Positions 14,099 to 21,451 of a DNA stretch of 22,170 nucleotides are shown one piece after another (positions within the stretch are counted from its first letter, which is position 1; every line of letters begins with the position of its first letter). The stretch is from contig CAYYSG010000012.1 of assembly GCA_964474375.1 (NCBI GenBank), positions 1 through 22,170 of the forward strand. The letters run 5' to 3'. The stretch comes from 2-01-FULL-33-17 sp964474375 (GTDB lineage Bacteria > Patescibacteriota > Minisyncoccia > Phycocordibacterales > UBA9973). The position numbers and the translations under genes are program-made. The notes beneath the pieces were generated by a model that did no database searches, was not told where the DNA came from, and saw only the letters and a list, made by a program, of their open reading frames with translations.

Positions 14099-14470
14099 AT
14101 GAAAAAAATGCAAAAAGGTTTCACTCTGATTGAACTTTTGGTTGTTATTGCAATCATTGGTATTCTTTCATCAGTGGTAATCACATCTATGGGCTCTGCT
14201 CGTACAAAAGCTAATACTGCAGCTTTCAAAGCAGAAATAACATCTATAGTAGGTGCTTTGATATCTGCTTGTGATGATGCAGCATTAACTACAAGTACAG
14301 ACGGAATTGCGGCTGCTGGTAAACACACAGTAGGTACAATTAATAGTCAAAGTTGTGGTACATCTGGTGCAGGTACATTCAGTGTATCTTTCACAGCTAA
14401 CCCTAACCCTACAGGTACATGTACTGGTGCTACTGTTACTGAAACTGGTGCTACTTTCGCAGGCTGCTAA
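14099..14470 (+). CDS. pilA: Major type IV pilin (PilA-like)
   Basis: A 123-residue prepilin with leader MKKMQKG and the class III cleavage site G7/F8, giving mature N-terminus FTLIELLVVIAIIGILSSVV with Glu at +5. The hydrophobic helix (8-30) is followed by a small globular part rich in Thr, Gly, Ala and Ser. Four cysteines (58, 86, 108, 123), the last being the final residue, could form two disulfides outside the cell. At 116 mature residues it is a short pilin. It has its own promoter and a terminator directly after it, unlike the minor pilins, which marks it as the abundant subunit. PilD encoded next would process it. The name pilA is by role; no specific orthology is claimed. Confidence 0.88.
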   Translation: MKKMQKGFTLIELLVVIAIIGILSSVVITSMGSARTKANTAAFKAEITSIVGALISACDDAALTTSTDGIAAAGKHTVGTINSQSCGTSGAGTFSVSFTANPNPTGTCTGATVTETGATFAGC

Positions 14471-14498
14471 CTAGCTCTCTATCCTAGTTTAAGGTGCC

Positions 14499-14526
14499 CA
14501 AAAGCTCTCATTTTTGAGAGCTTTTG
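14499..14526 (+). terminator. Intrinsic terminator after the pilin gene
   Basis: A 12-base-pair stem (CAAAAGCTCTCA with TGAGAGCTTTTG) has a TTTT loop, and a weakly T-rich tail (TATTTATATA) follows. It insulates abundant pilin transcription from pilD and the minor pilins. Confidence 0.8.
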
Positions 14527-14536
14527 TATTTATATA

Positions 14537-14545
14537 TGGTAGAAT
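14537..14545 (+). promoter_or_regulatory. Extended -10 of the pilD-minor pilin operon
   Basis: TG-G-TAGAAT, five of six in the hexamer, lies just after the pilin terminator. The predicted start is about 14552, two bases before the ATG at 14554, so the transcript is nearly leaderless. Confidence 0.6.
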
Positions 14546-14553
14546 ATAAGCAT

Positions 14554-15345
14554 ATGAATATAGTTCTCTACGGGTTTATTTTTATCCTAGGTATAGTTAT
14601 TGGTAGTTTTTTAAATGTGGTTATATTGCGCCTTCATACTAATAAAATATCCAAAGGGCGATCACGCTGCAGTAAATGTGCACATGTACTATCAGCCAAA
14701 GATTTAGTTCCAGTATTGTCGCATCTTTTCTTAAAAGGGCGTTGTCGGTATTGCCACAGTAGACTATCCTTGCAGTACCCAATAGTTGAAATTATGACTG
14801 CATTTGTTTTTGTTCTTATTTTCTGGCGAGTTAGTAATACTTATAGTGAATTATGGCAAATAGTTTTGTTTTTTATAGTTTACGCTAAAATTTTCTCTTT
14901 ACTGATTGTTATGTCTGTATATGATATTAGACATTATATACTGCCATGGAAACTAATGAAGCTATTTTTAGTACTTTGTTTTACAGTGCCTATTATAATT
15001 GGTTTTATGAATAACAGCCTGTCTTTGGAACATATTACCGCTGGGTTCATTACAGCATTACCATTTTGGCTTATATGGTATTTTTCCAAAGGGCGCATGA
15101 TTGGGTTTGGTGATATCGAACTTATGTGCGGACTGGGTTTTTTGTTAGGAATTTCAGCTGGATTTTCAGCTATATTAATTTCTTTCTGGATAGGGGCTGC
15201 TTTTGTATTTTTGAAAATTCTTTTGTCTCGAAAAATGCTTAGTGGTAAAACCCAAGTGCCGTTTGGGCCATTTCTTGCACTAGGTGGATTCATAGTTTTT
15301 ATTTTTAGTATGGACATGATGTCTTTTGCAATTAATTTAATATAA
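14554..15345 (+). CDS. pilD: Prepilin peptidase / N-methyltransferase PilD
   Basis: A 263-residue polytopic membrane aspartic peptidase (family A24) that removes prepilin leaders and can methylate the new N-terminus. The N-terminal domain shows GSFLNVVILRL (17-27) and the zinc cysteines C39-x2-C42 and C64-x2-C67. The catalytic aspartates are D124 in VYDIRHYILP and D187 in GFGDIELMCG. About eight membrane segments are present. The frame extends upstream to 14524 through the terminator and -10 element, so ATG 14554, which begins the family-typical hydrophobic segment, is chosen. Its substrates are probably the pilin before it and the four minor pilins after it, the first only 7 bases downstream. 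Confidence 0.93.
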   Translation: MNIVLYGFIFILGIVIGSFLNVVILRLHTNKISKGRSRCSKCAHVLSAKDLVPVLSHLFLKGRCRYCHSRLSLQYPIVEIMTAFVFVLIFWRVSNTYSELWQIVLFFIVYAKIFSLLIVMSVYDIRHYILPWKLMKLFLVLCFTVPIIIGFMNNSLSLEHITAGFITALPFWLIWYFSKGRMIGFGDIELMCGLGFLLGISAGFSAILISFWIGAAFVFLKILLSRKMLSGKTQVPFGPFLALGGFIVFIFSMDMMSFAINLI

Positions 15346-15352
15346 TTTATTT

Positions 15353-16054
15353 ATGAAAATAATACCTAAGACAAATAAGCAATCCGGATTTACTCTTATT
15401 GAAATGATTGTAGTTATAATACTGGTCGTAATAATTACTTCAATTGCAATACTTCAAATTGCATCTTACCGCAAGGGAACTAGTGTTGAAACCGTCGCCG
15501 AAGAAATAGCTCTAAATATAAGACGGGCACAAGGTATGGCATTGGCAGTTAGGTCTACTGGGGGTTTTTTGCCAGCTTATCAAAACGGGTACGGTATGCA
15601 TTTTGAAGCCGGACCTGGTGGCGGTTCAGCAGAAGACGCCGGGGAATTTTCTTATATTTTATTTACAGACTATGAAGCTGCTGGCGGTCGTAATTGGGAT
15701 CGAGCATATTTAAAACATTTTAATCTTGGTACTGCTTGTGGTAATCCCACACAGACAGTTGATGAGTGTGTCGAAAAAATCAATATTGATTCTGGTGATA
15801 AAATAAGCAGTATCGAGCTTTGTGCATTGTCAGGTAGTTCTTATTCCTGTAGTGCTTTAGTTTCAGGACAGCATTTAGATATTACATTCTTAAGACCTAA
15901 CTTAGATGCTTATTTTTGTACGACTTTGCCTATGAATAATGGTTGTACAGGATTAATGCCGACTATTGGCTATGCAAAAATCACCGTAACTTCACCAATA
16001 AACACTAGCAGGGTTGTAAAAGTCTGGTCTACTGGTCATATAAGTATTGAATAA
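15353..16054 (+). CDS. Minor pilin / pseudopilin 1 (GspH/FimT-like)
   Basis: A 233-residue prepilin-like protein. The leader ends at G12, cleaved before FTLIEMIVVIILVVIIT, with Glu at +5. The helix is followed by SYRKGTSVETVAEEIALNIRRAQGMAL, the pattern of GspH/FimT pseudopilins, and a beta-rich C-terminal domain with six cysteines. Such proteins form or prime the pilus tip complex and may contribute binding surfaces. It is 7 bases after pilD and 3 before the next pseudopilin. Assignment to the pilin class is firm; the subtype is a weaker call. Confidence 0.82.
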   Translation: MKIIPKTNKQSGFTLIEMIVVIILVVIITSIAILQIASYRKGTSVETVAEEIALNIRRAQGMALAVRSTGGFLPAYQNGYGMHFEAGPGGGSAEDAGEFSYILFTDYEAAGGRNWDRAYLKHFNLGTACGNPTQTVDECVEKINIDSGDKISSIELCALSGSSYSCSALVSGQHLDITFLRPNLDAYFCTTLPMNNGCTGLMPTIGYAKITVTSPINTSRVVKVWSTGHISIE

Positions 16055-16057
16055 ATT

Positions 16058-16633
16058 ATGAAAAATAATCTTAAAAATAACAAAGGGTTTACTTTGATAG
16101 AGCTGCTAGTGTCACTCAGTCTTTTGGCTATTGTTATTGTGGTTGTTGTTGGTATACTCATGGCTACTAATGCAGGGGTTCGCCAAACACGGCAAGACCG
16201 TCGCGTGATGGATAATATGTCTTTTGCGATGGAGCATATTTCAAGATCAGTAGCATACGGACATGATTTTTCTTGTACCACAGGAGGTGTACCATTTTCG
16301 TGTCCTTTTTCTTTTGGGGGCAGTTCAGTTATTTCATTTAGTGGTACTTATTTAGGTATCCCATCACTTATAACGTACGAAAGACGTATTAATACGGGTA
16401 CTGGTAGGGGTTATATTGCTAGAACTATTGGTTCAAGTAGTCCAATTGCTATAACAGACGAAGCACTGGATATTGAGGAACTAACATTCTATGTTTACCA
16501 TGCCGAACCATTTGGTATTGATCCAGAGCAACCTCGAGTAGTTGTATCAATCAAAGCCACATCCTATGCTACGCAAAGACCCAAGTCTTTTTTTATCCAG
16601 ACTACTTTATCCCAAAGAGATTTAAAACTATAA
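16058..16633 (+). CDS. Minor pilin / pseudopilin 2 (PilW/GspJ-like)
   Basis: A 191-residue prepilin-like protein with leader ending at G10 and mature N-terminus FTLIELLVSLSLLAIVIVVV, Glu at +5. The region after the helix (RQTRQDRRVMDNMSFAMEHISRSV, given here as segments 46-68) resembles GspJ/PilW proteins, in which the start of the globular domain pairs with other minor pilins. Two cysteines at about 73 and 80 could form a disulfide. It is one of four consecutive minor pilin genes separated by 1 to 4 bases. Confidence 0.8.
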   Translation: MKNNLKNNKGFTLIELLVSLSLLAIVIVVVVGILMATNAGVRQTRQDRRVMDNMSFAMEHISRSVAYGHDFSCTTGGVPFSCPFSFGGSSVISFSGTYLGIPSLITYERRINTGTGRGYIARTIGSSSPIAITDEALDIEELTFYVYHAEPFGIDPEQPRVVVSIKATSYATQRPKSFFIQTTLSQRDLKL

Positions 16634-16637
16634 GTGT

Positions 16638-17243
16638 ATGAATTATTTAAAACAAAAAGGGTTTACTTTGATAGAAACTATTGTCGCAATACTAATATTG
16701 ATGACTGTTACTGTGGCAATTCTGACATTAGTAACCCGAATACTATTGGTTACTCGCGGGCAAAGATTAGAAGTCACCGCACAGTACTTACTGCAAGAAG
16801 GAATAGAGTATTTGCGTAACAACAGAGACAGTGCTCTTAACGGCGGAGCTTCTTGGTCTGATTTTTCACAAATTAACAATGGGTCATGTCCTTTAACTAT
16901 AGGCTCTGGTACTGTATCAGCGTGCCCTTGTGTTTATGCTAATGGTCAAACAGGAGCTTGTACTATTGATCCTATATTTGATGAAATAACAGAGTGTCCT
17001 GGTGGAGTGTGCCCAAATTTAGTCAAGGTTGAAAATAGTGGTCGTACGATAATGTGTTCGCCTGGTACTAATTGCCCAGGTTCATTTCTTAATCTCGGCC
17101 AGACTGTTTTTAATCGTAAAATCCGAATGGAGCCCAATATGATGAATCCAGATGAACTATTGGTGGACGTGATTGTGTCTTGGGTTGATACAGGAGGGGT
17201 AGTACGCGAGAAAATTATCAAGACTAGTCTCTTAAATTGGTAA
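16638..17243 (+). CDS. Minor pilin / pseudopilin 3 (PilV/GspI-like)
   Basis: A 201-residue prepilin-like protein with leader ending at G8 and mature N-terminus FTLIETIVAILILMTVTVAI, Glu at +5. The following segment QYLLQEGIEYLRNNRDSAL is typical of PilV/GspI-like minor pilins, with the AxxLxQEGIE pattern seen in many Patescibacteria pilus clusters. Eight cysteines in the second half (with CPC, ECPGGVCP and CSPGTNCPG) suggest a disulfide-rich external domain. It sits 4 bases after pseudopilin 2 and 1 base before the next gene. Confidence 0.8.
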   Translation: MNYLKQKGFTLIETIVAILILMTVTVAILTLVTRILLVTRGQRLEVTAQYLLQEGIEYLRNNRDSALNGGASWSDFSQINNGSCPLTIGSGTVSACPCVYANGQTGACTIDPIFDEITECPGGVCPNLVKVENSGRTIMCSPGTNCPGSFLNLGQTVFNRKIRMEPNMMNPDELLVDVIVSWVDTGGVVREKIIKTSLLNW

Positions 17244-17244
17244 T

Positions 17245-17724
17245 ATGAATAAACATAAAGGTTTTGCTATTTTGTATACAATGCTGATCGTTACCATGGC
17301 ATTGTCTTTATCTGTAGGTGTGGCGAATTTGGCCTACAAAGAAAGATCTTTAACACGGCTGGGTAGGGACTCACTCGGTGCACGTGCTGCAGCTGACGTA
17401 GGAATGGAATGTATGCTTTATAATGATAAAGTGCCGACACAATTTGACCCAAATAGAAATCCGGTACAGTTTCCTATGTTTTGCGGAAGAGATGATCAGG
17501 GTACACCAGTAAATTATTTTGCCACACTTACTAGTTCTTCATCGTCGAATTATGTTTATACGGTAGATATTGCGGTTCCGGTCAATGGTGCTTGTTTCAA
17601 GGCTTATATCGAGAGAGATTTGTTAGCAGTACCAATAGCTACCAAAATTGATGTTTTTGGCTATAATATTTGTGATACCGCCAATCCAAACCGAGTGGAG
17701 AGAGGTATTATCGCAGAATATTAA
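17245..17724 (+). CDS. Minor pilin-like protein without Glu5 (PilX/GspK-like)
   Basis: A 159-residue protein with a short leader MNKHKG and likely cleavage before FAILYTMLIVTMALSLSVGV. Position +5 of the mature form is Tyr, not the Glu present in the three preceding pseudopilins. GspK and PilX-like subunits can lack this Glu, and GspK sits at the very tip because it need not neutralise the next subunit. The stretch ARAAADVGMECMLYND matches a recurrent AADxGxEC pattern of PilX-like proteins in pilus clusters of this group. Four cysteines are present. It is the last pilus gene and is followed after 3 bases by ligA. Confidence 0.75.
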   Translation: MNKHKGFAILYTMLIVTMALSLSVGVANLAYKERSLTRLGRDSLGARAAADVGMECMLYNDKVPTQFDPNRNPVQFPMFCGRDDQGTPVNYFATLTSSSSSNYVYTVDIAVPVNGACFKAYIERDLLAVPIATKIDVFGYNICDTANPNRVERGIIAEY

Positions 17725-17727
17725 TCC

Positions 17728-19728
17728 ATGAAAGACAAGAAAAAAATAGAAGATAGAATAAAGACTCTTCGGGATATTGTATCTAAATATCGCGAAGAAT
17801 ATCACATGTATGATCGGGACGCTGTTAGTCCCGAGGTTTTGGATTCTTTAAAAAGAGAATTGGCTGATCTTGAAGATCAGCTAAATTTAAAAGACTCTAG
17901 TTCTCCGTCACAAAAAGTTTCTGGTGGCGTGTTGCCTGGTTTTAAAAAAGTCACTCATAAAATACGGCAGTGGTCTTTTCAAGATGCTTTTACAGAAGAA
18001 GATATCGCTCTTTGGGACGAGCGCATTAAAAAAGAATTAGGTGGCGATGTGGAATACACGGCTGAATTAAAAATTGATGGATTTAAAATAATTTTAACTT
18101 ACGAAAAAGGTGTATTAGTTACTGCTGCAACACGTGGTGACGGTAAAGTAGGCGAGGACGTAACCGAAAATATAAAAACTATAAAAGAAATTCCACATAT
18201 TCTAAAGAAGCCAGTCGACCTGATTGTCGAAGGCGAAGTCTATATGGGTGAGAAAGAATTAGAACGTATAAATAAAGAGCGGTCTAAAAAAGGCGAAAAA
18301 CTTTTTGCTAATCCGCGCAACGTTGCATCAGGTACAATCCGTCAGCTTGATACTGCGCTTGTTGCTGAAAGAAAATTGGGTGCATTTTTATACGATATAG
18401 GAATGTACAGTTTAGCTATGCCAAAGACTCAAATAGATGAACTGCATCTTATAAAAGATCTGGGGCTACCGACTAACCCTCATGCAAAAGTTTTACATAG
18501 TGTGGATGAAATAATAAAATTTTGGAAAAAAGCAATTAACTATAAAAAAACTGAAGACTATTGGATCGACGGTGTGGTTTTAAAAGTAAACCAAATAGCT
18601 CAGCAAGAAGAATTAGGTTATACAGGTAAATCACCTCGATTCGGGATTGCTTTTAAATTCCCAGCAGAAGAAGCAAGTAGCTTAGTGGAAGACATTGTTA
18701 TTCAAGTTGGTCGTAGTGGAGTCCTGACGCCTGTTGCGCATCTTAGTCCAACAGTCTTAGCTGGGACTATTGTGAAGCGCGCTACACTACATAACCAAGA
18801 TGAGATAGAAAGACTAGGTATTAAAATAGGTGACACTGTGGTTATTCGCAAGGCCGGAGACATAATACCCGAAGTGGTTAGTGTGTTAACTGATTTCCGC
18901 ACTGGCAAAGAAAAGAAATTTGTTTTTCCTAAAAAATGTCCAATTTGTCAGCAGGCTGTTCAGCAAGAAAATATAATCCAAGGCAGTAGCGTGGGTATGT
19001 ATTGTACGAATTTAGAATGTCCAGCAAAACTTCGCGAAGGGGTAAAACATTTTGTTTCCAAACACGGGCTCAACATAATTGGACTAGGGGACGAAATAAT
19101 TGAAAGATTGTTCGACGAAGGTTTGATTAAAGATAGCGCGGATTTGTTTACCCTGAACAGAGATAAATTATTAGAACTAGATAGGTTTGGAGAGAAGAGT
19201 GTCGACAATTTGTTAAATTCCATTGAAAAATCTAAAGAAGTTGATTTGTCTAAATTCATATATGCGCTAGGTATCAAACACGTTGGTACCGAGACTGCTC
19301 TTTTGATTGCTAAAGAAGCTATAAGTATAAAAAAGTTTTTAAATATTAGTTATGTTGAATTAGAATTACTAAATGGTGTTGGGTCAGCCATAGCCCAGAC
19401 TGTTACCGACTGGCTGTCATTACCTAAAAATAAAGATTTACTAAATCGTTTACTCCAAAATCTAAAAATCAAAGACCACAGTAATTCTCTCTCAGGGACA
19501 GCATTTCTAGGTAAGAGCTTGGTTTTGACTGGCTCACTTATTGGACTTTCGCGTGATGAAGCTAAAAGCATCATACTTGCCCAAGGTGGCCGAGTAGCTA
19601 GTAGCGTATCGAAAAAGACAGATTATCTATTACTCGGCGCTGACCCCGGCTCCAAATATGATGATGCTGTAAGGCTCGGCGTCCCAATTCTCGAAGAATC
19701 TGACTTTTTGAAAATGGTGGGTAAATAG
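17728..19728 (+). CDS. ligA: NAD-dependent DNA ligase LigA
   Basis: A 666-residue ligase that seals nicks in replication and repair. Order: domain Ia (1-58), adenylation domain with catalytic K115 in AELKIDGFK, an OB fold with VGRSGVLTPVAHLSPT, a four-cysteine zinc finger (C404, C407, C426, C431), a helix-hairpin-helix domain (about 440-580) and a C-terminal BRCT domain from about 590 (GKSLVLTGSLIGLSRDEA). Length is normal. In domain Ia the YH pair (25-26) is kept, but the positions matching E. coli Asp32 and Tyr35 are Pro and Leu (SPEVLDSL), which may be a lineage trait. It follows the last pilin gene by 3 bases and may be co-transcribed with it; a gatC promoter overlaps its 3' end. Confidence 0.95.
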   Translation: MKDKKKIEDRIKTLRDIVSKYREEYHMYDRDAVSPEVLDSLKRELADLEDQLNLKDSSSPSQKVSGGVLPGFKKVTHKIRQWSFQDAFTEEDIALWDERIKKELGGDVEYTAELKIDGFKIILTYEKGVLVTAATRGDGKVGEDVTENIKTIKEIPHILKKPVDLIVEGEVYMGEKELERINKERSKKGEKLFANPRNVASGTIRQLDTALVAERKLGAFLYDIGMYSLAMPKTQIDELHLIKDLGLPTNPHAKVLHSVDEIIKFWKKAINYKKTEDYWIDGVVLKVNQIAQQEELGYTGKSPRFGIAFKFPAEEASSLVEDIVIQVGRSGVLTPVAHLSPTVLAGTIVKRATLHNQDEIERLGIKIGDTVVIRKAGDIIPEVVSVLTDFRTGKEKKFVFPKKCPICQQAVQQENIIQGSSVGMYCTNLECPAKLREGVKHFVSKHGLNIIGLGDEIIERLFDEGLIKDSADLFTLNRDKLLELDRFGEKSVDNLLNSIEKSKEVDLSKFIYALGIKHVGTETALLIAKEAISIKKFLNISYVELELLNGVGSAIAQTVTDWLSLPKNKDLLNRLLQNLKIKDHSNSLSGTAFLGKSLVLTGSLIGLSRDEAKSIILAQGGRVASSVSKKTDYLLLGADPGSKYDDAVRLGVPILEESDFLKMVGK

Positions 19729-19736
19729 GGTATACT
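19708..19736 (+). promoter_or_regulatory. gatC promoter placing transcription start on the ATG
   Basis: TTGAAA (19708-19713) lies in the last ligA codons and TATACT (19731-19736) just after its stop. They are 17 bases apart and each is five of six to consensus. Counting 7 bases from the end of the -10 gives position 19743, the A of the gatC ATG, so the mRNA would be leaderless. Confidence 0.75.
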
Positions 19737-19742
19737 GGCGCT

Positions 19743-20024
19743 ATGACACACGAAGAGATAGTAAACCTAGCTGGGCTTGTCCAGATAGATGTTTCTAAAG
19801 AAGAAGCCATGGATTTGATACCTAAAATGGACTCTATTTTGGGTTATATTGACCAAATCAAATCCGTAGAAATAAATGATGATTCTACTGTTAAGAATGA
19901 TGCGGATTTTGTTCTGCGCGAAGATATTCCACAAGATGCTAATTTCAAAGATGATTTCCTAGGTCAAGTTCCAAACAAAGAAGACGGTTATGTAAAAGTG
20001 ATAAAAGTACTAGGCAGTGAATAA
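19743..20024 (+). CDS. gatC: Asp/Glu-tRNA amidotransferase subunit C
   Basis: A 93-residue GatC of usual length, a mostly helical protein that wraps around GatA and joins it to GatB. The N-terminal EEIVNLAGLVQIDVSKEEA, the helix DSILGYIDQI and the C-terminal LREDIPQ are the conserved GatC blocks. The GatCAB complex converts misacylated Glu-tRNA(Gln) and/or Asp-tRNA(Asn) into Gln-tRNA(Gln) and Asn-tRNA(Asn), as needed where glutaminyl- or asparaginyl-tRNA synthetase is absent. gatA follows after 1 base; gatB is not in the window. Confidence 0.93.
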   Translation: MTHEEIVNLAGLVQIDVSKEEAMDLIPKMDSILGYIDQIKSVEINDDSTVKNDADFVLREDIPQDANFKDDFLGQVPNKEDGYVKVIKVLGSE

Positions 20025-20025
20025 T

Positions 20026-21444
20026 ATGATTGATTTAAATAACCTGACAATTAAAAACCTCCACGAAATGTATACTTCCAAGTCCGTTACGGTCAGGGAG
20101 GTCGTGGATGCGTATAAACAAAATATTATAGATAAAAACCAAGACCTAAATGTGTATTTGGAAGTCTTTGATGATATCGATGAACAAGTAAAAAGAGCCG
20201 AAGAAATTTTTACTAATGGCAAAGCTAACTTTATGACCGGAGTACCACTAGCCATAAAGGACAACATGCTATACAAAGGCCACCGTGTTTCTTCCGCTTC
20301 AAAAATGCTTGAAAATTATGTAGCCACATATTCTTCTCCTGTAATAGAAAAATTAATTGAATCTGGCGCTGTGATACTAGGCCGCACAAATATGGACGAA
20401 TTTGCTATGGGCGCTAGTACTGAAAATTCCGGCTTTGGGGTAACTAAAAATCCTTTGGATACTACTCTTGTACCAGGGGGCTCGTCAGGTGGTTCAGCTG
20501 CAGCTGTGGCTGCCAACATGGCACTATGTGCTATTGGGTCTGATACTGGTGGGTCTATTCGCCAGCCAGCGGCTTTTTGTGGAGTAGTCGGAATGAAGCC
20601 AACTTATGGTACCGTGTCGCGCTATGGACTAATCGCTATGGCTAGTTCACTTGATCAAATTGGTCCTTTTGCTAAAAATACCGAAGATGCTGAAATTCTT
20701 TTTAACTTCTTAAATTTTTATGACAAAAATGACGCAACAGTTATTCCAATGGATAAACGAAATGCCGAACGTACTGAGTTTCGAAAAAGAATCGGTGTAC
20801 CTAAATCATTTATTGCTGAAGGTGTCGATACTAAAGTTATGGAATATTTTAACAAAACTATCGATACATTAAAAAATAGTGGATATGAAATAGTCGATGT
20901 TGATTTGCCTCTGACACCTCTTTCGTTGGCTGTTTACTATATTTTAATGCCAGCCGAAGTTTCCAGTAATTTGGCGCGTTTTGACAGTATAAGATATGGT
21001 TCAGTAGACAATGTGGATTCTGCATCGGTTTCGGATTTTTATAAACACAACCGTAGTAAATTCTTGGGTGCCGAAGCACGCCGTCGTTCTATACTAGGAG
21101 CTTTTATATTGTCCCATGGTTATTATGATGCTTATTATAATAAAGCCATAAAAATCCAAAAGGCAATAACGAAAGAATTCATGGAAGCTTTTAAAGATGT
21201 AGATGCTATCATGTTACCAACAACTCCAACTATGCCTTTTAAAATAGGGGAAAAGTCCGATAGCCCTTTATCGATGTATCTTGCTGATTTGTTTACTGCA
21301 CCAGCAAATATTGCAGGGTTGCCAGCTATTTCTGTGCCAGTCCAAACTGAAAATAACTTAAAAGTAGGTATTCAAATCATTGCTCCAAAATTTGCTGACA
21401 AAATATTGTTTTCTCTTGGTTCTGAAATAGAAAAACTGTTATAA
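20026..21444 (+). CDS. gatA: Asp/Glu-tRNA amidotransferase subunit A
   Basis: A 472-residue amidase-signature enzyme that releases ammonia from glutamine for transamidation on GatB. The Ser-cisSer-Lys triad is visible: K78 in LAIKDNM, S153 in GGSSGGSA and S177 in GSDTGGSIRQPA. All are one residue earlier than K79, S154 and S178 of the Staphylococcus aureus enzyme. LPTTPTMPFKIGE and the C-terminal GLPAISVPV complete the family pattern. The frame also opens at a GTG at 20017 within gatC, but ATG 20026 is one base after the gatC stop and gives the normal N-terminus. The length is typical. Confidence 0.95.
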   Translation: MIDLNNLTIKNLHEMYTSKSVTVREVVDAYKQNIIDKNQDLNVYLEVFDDIDEQVKRAEEIFTNGKANFMTGVPLAIKDNMLYKGHRVSSASKMLENYVATYSSPVIEKLIESGAVILGRTNMDEFAMGASTENSGFGVTKNPLDTTLVPGGSSGGSAAAVAANMALCAIGSDTGGSIRQPAAFCGVVGMKPTYGTVSRYGLIAMASSLDQIGPFAKNTEDAEILFNFLNFYDKNDATVIPMDKRNAERTEFRKRIGVPKSFIAEGVDTKVMEYFNKTIDTLKNSGYEIVDVDLPLTPLSLAVYYILMPAEVSSNLARFDSIRYGSVDNVDSASVSDFYKHNRSKFLGAEARRRSILGAFILSHGYYDAYYNKAIKIQKAITKEFMEAFKDVDAIMLPTTPTMPFKIGEKSDSPLSMYLADLFTAPANIAGLPAISVPVQTENNLKVGIQIIAPKFADKILFSLGSEIEKLL

Positions 21445-21451
21445 TTAAAAA

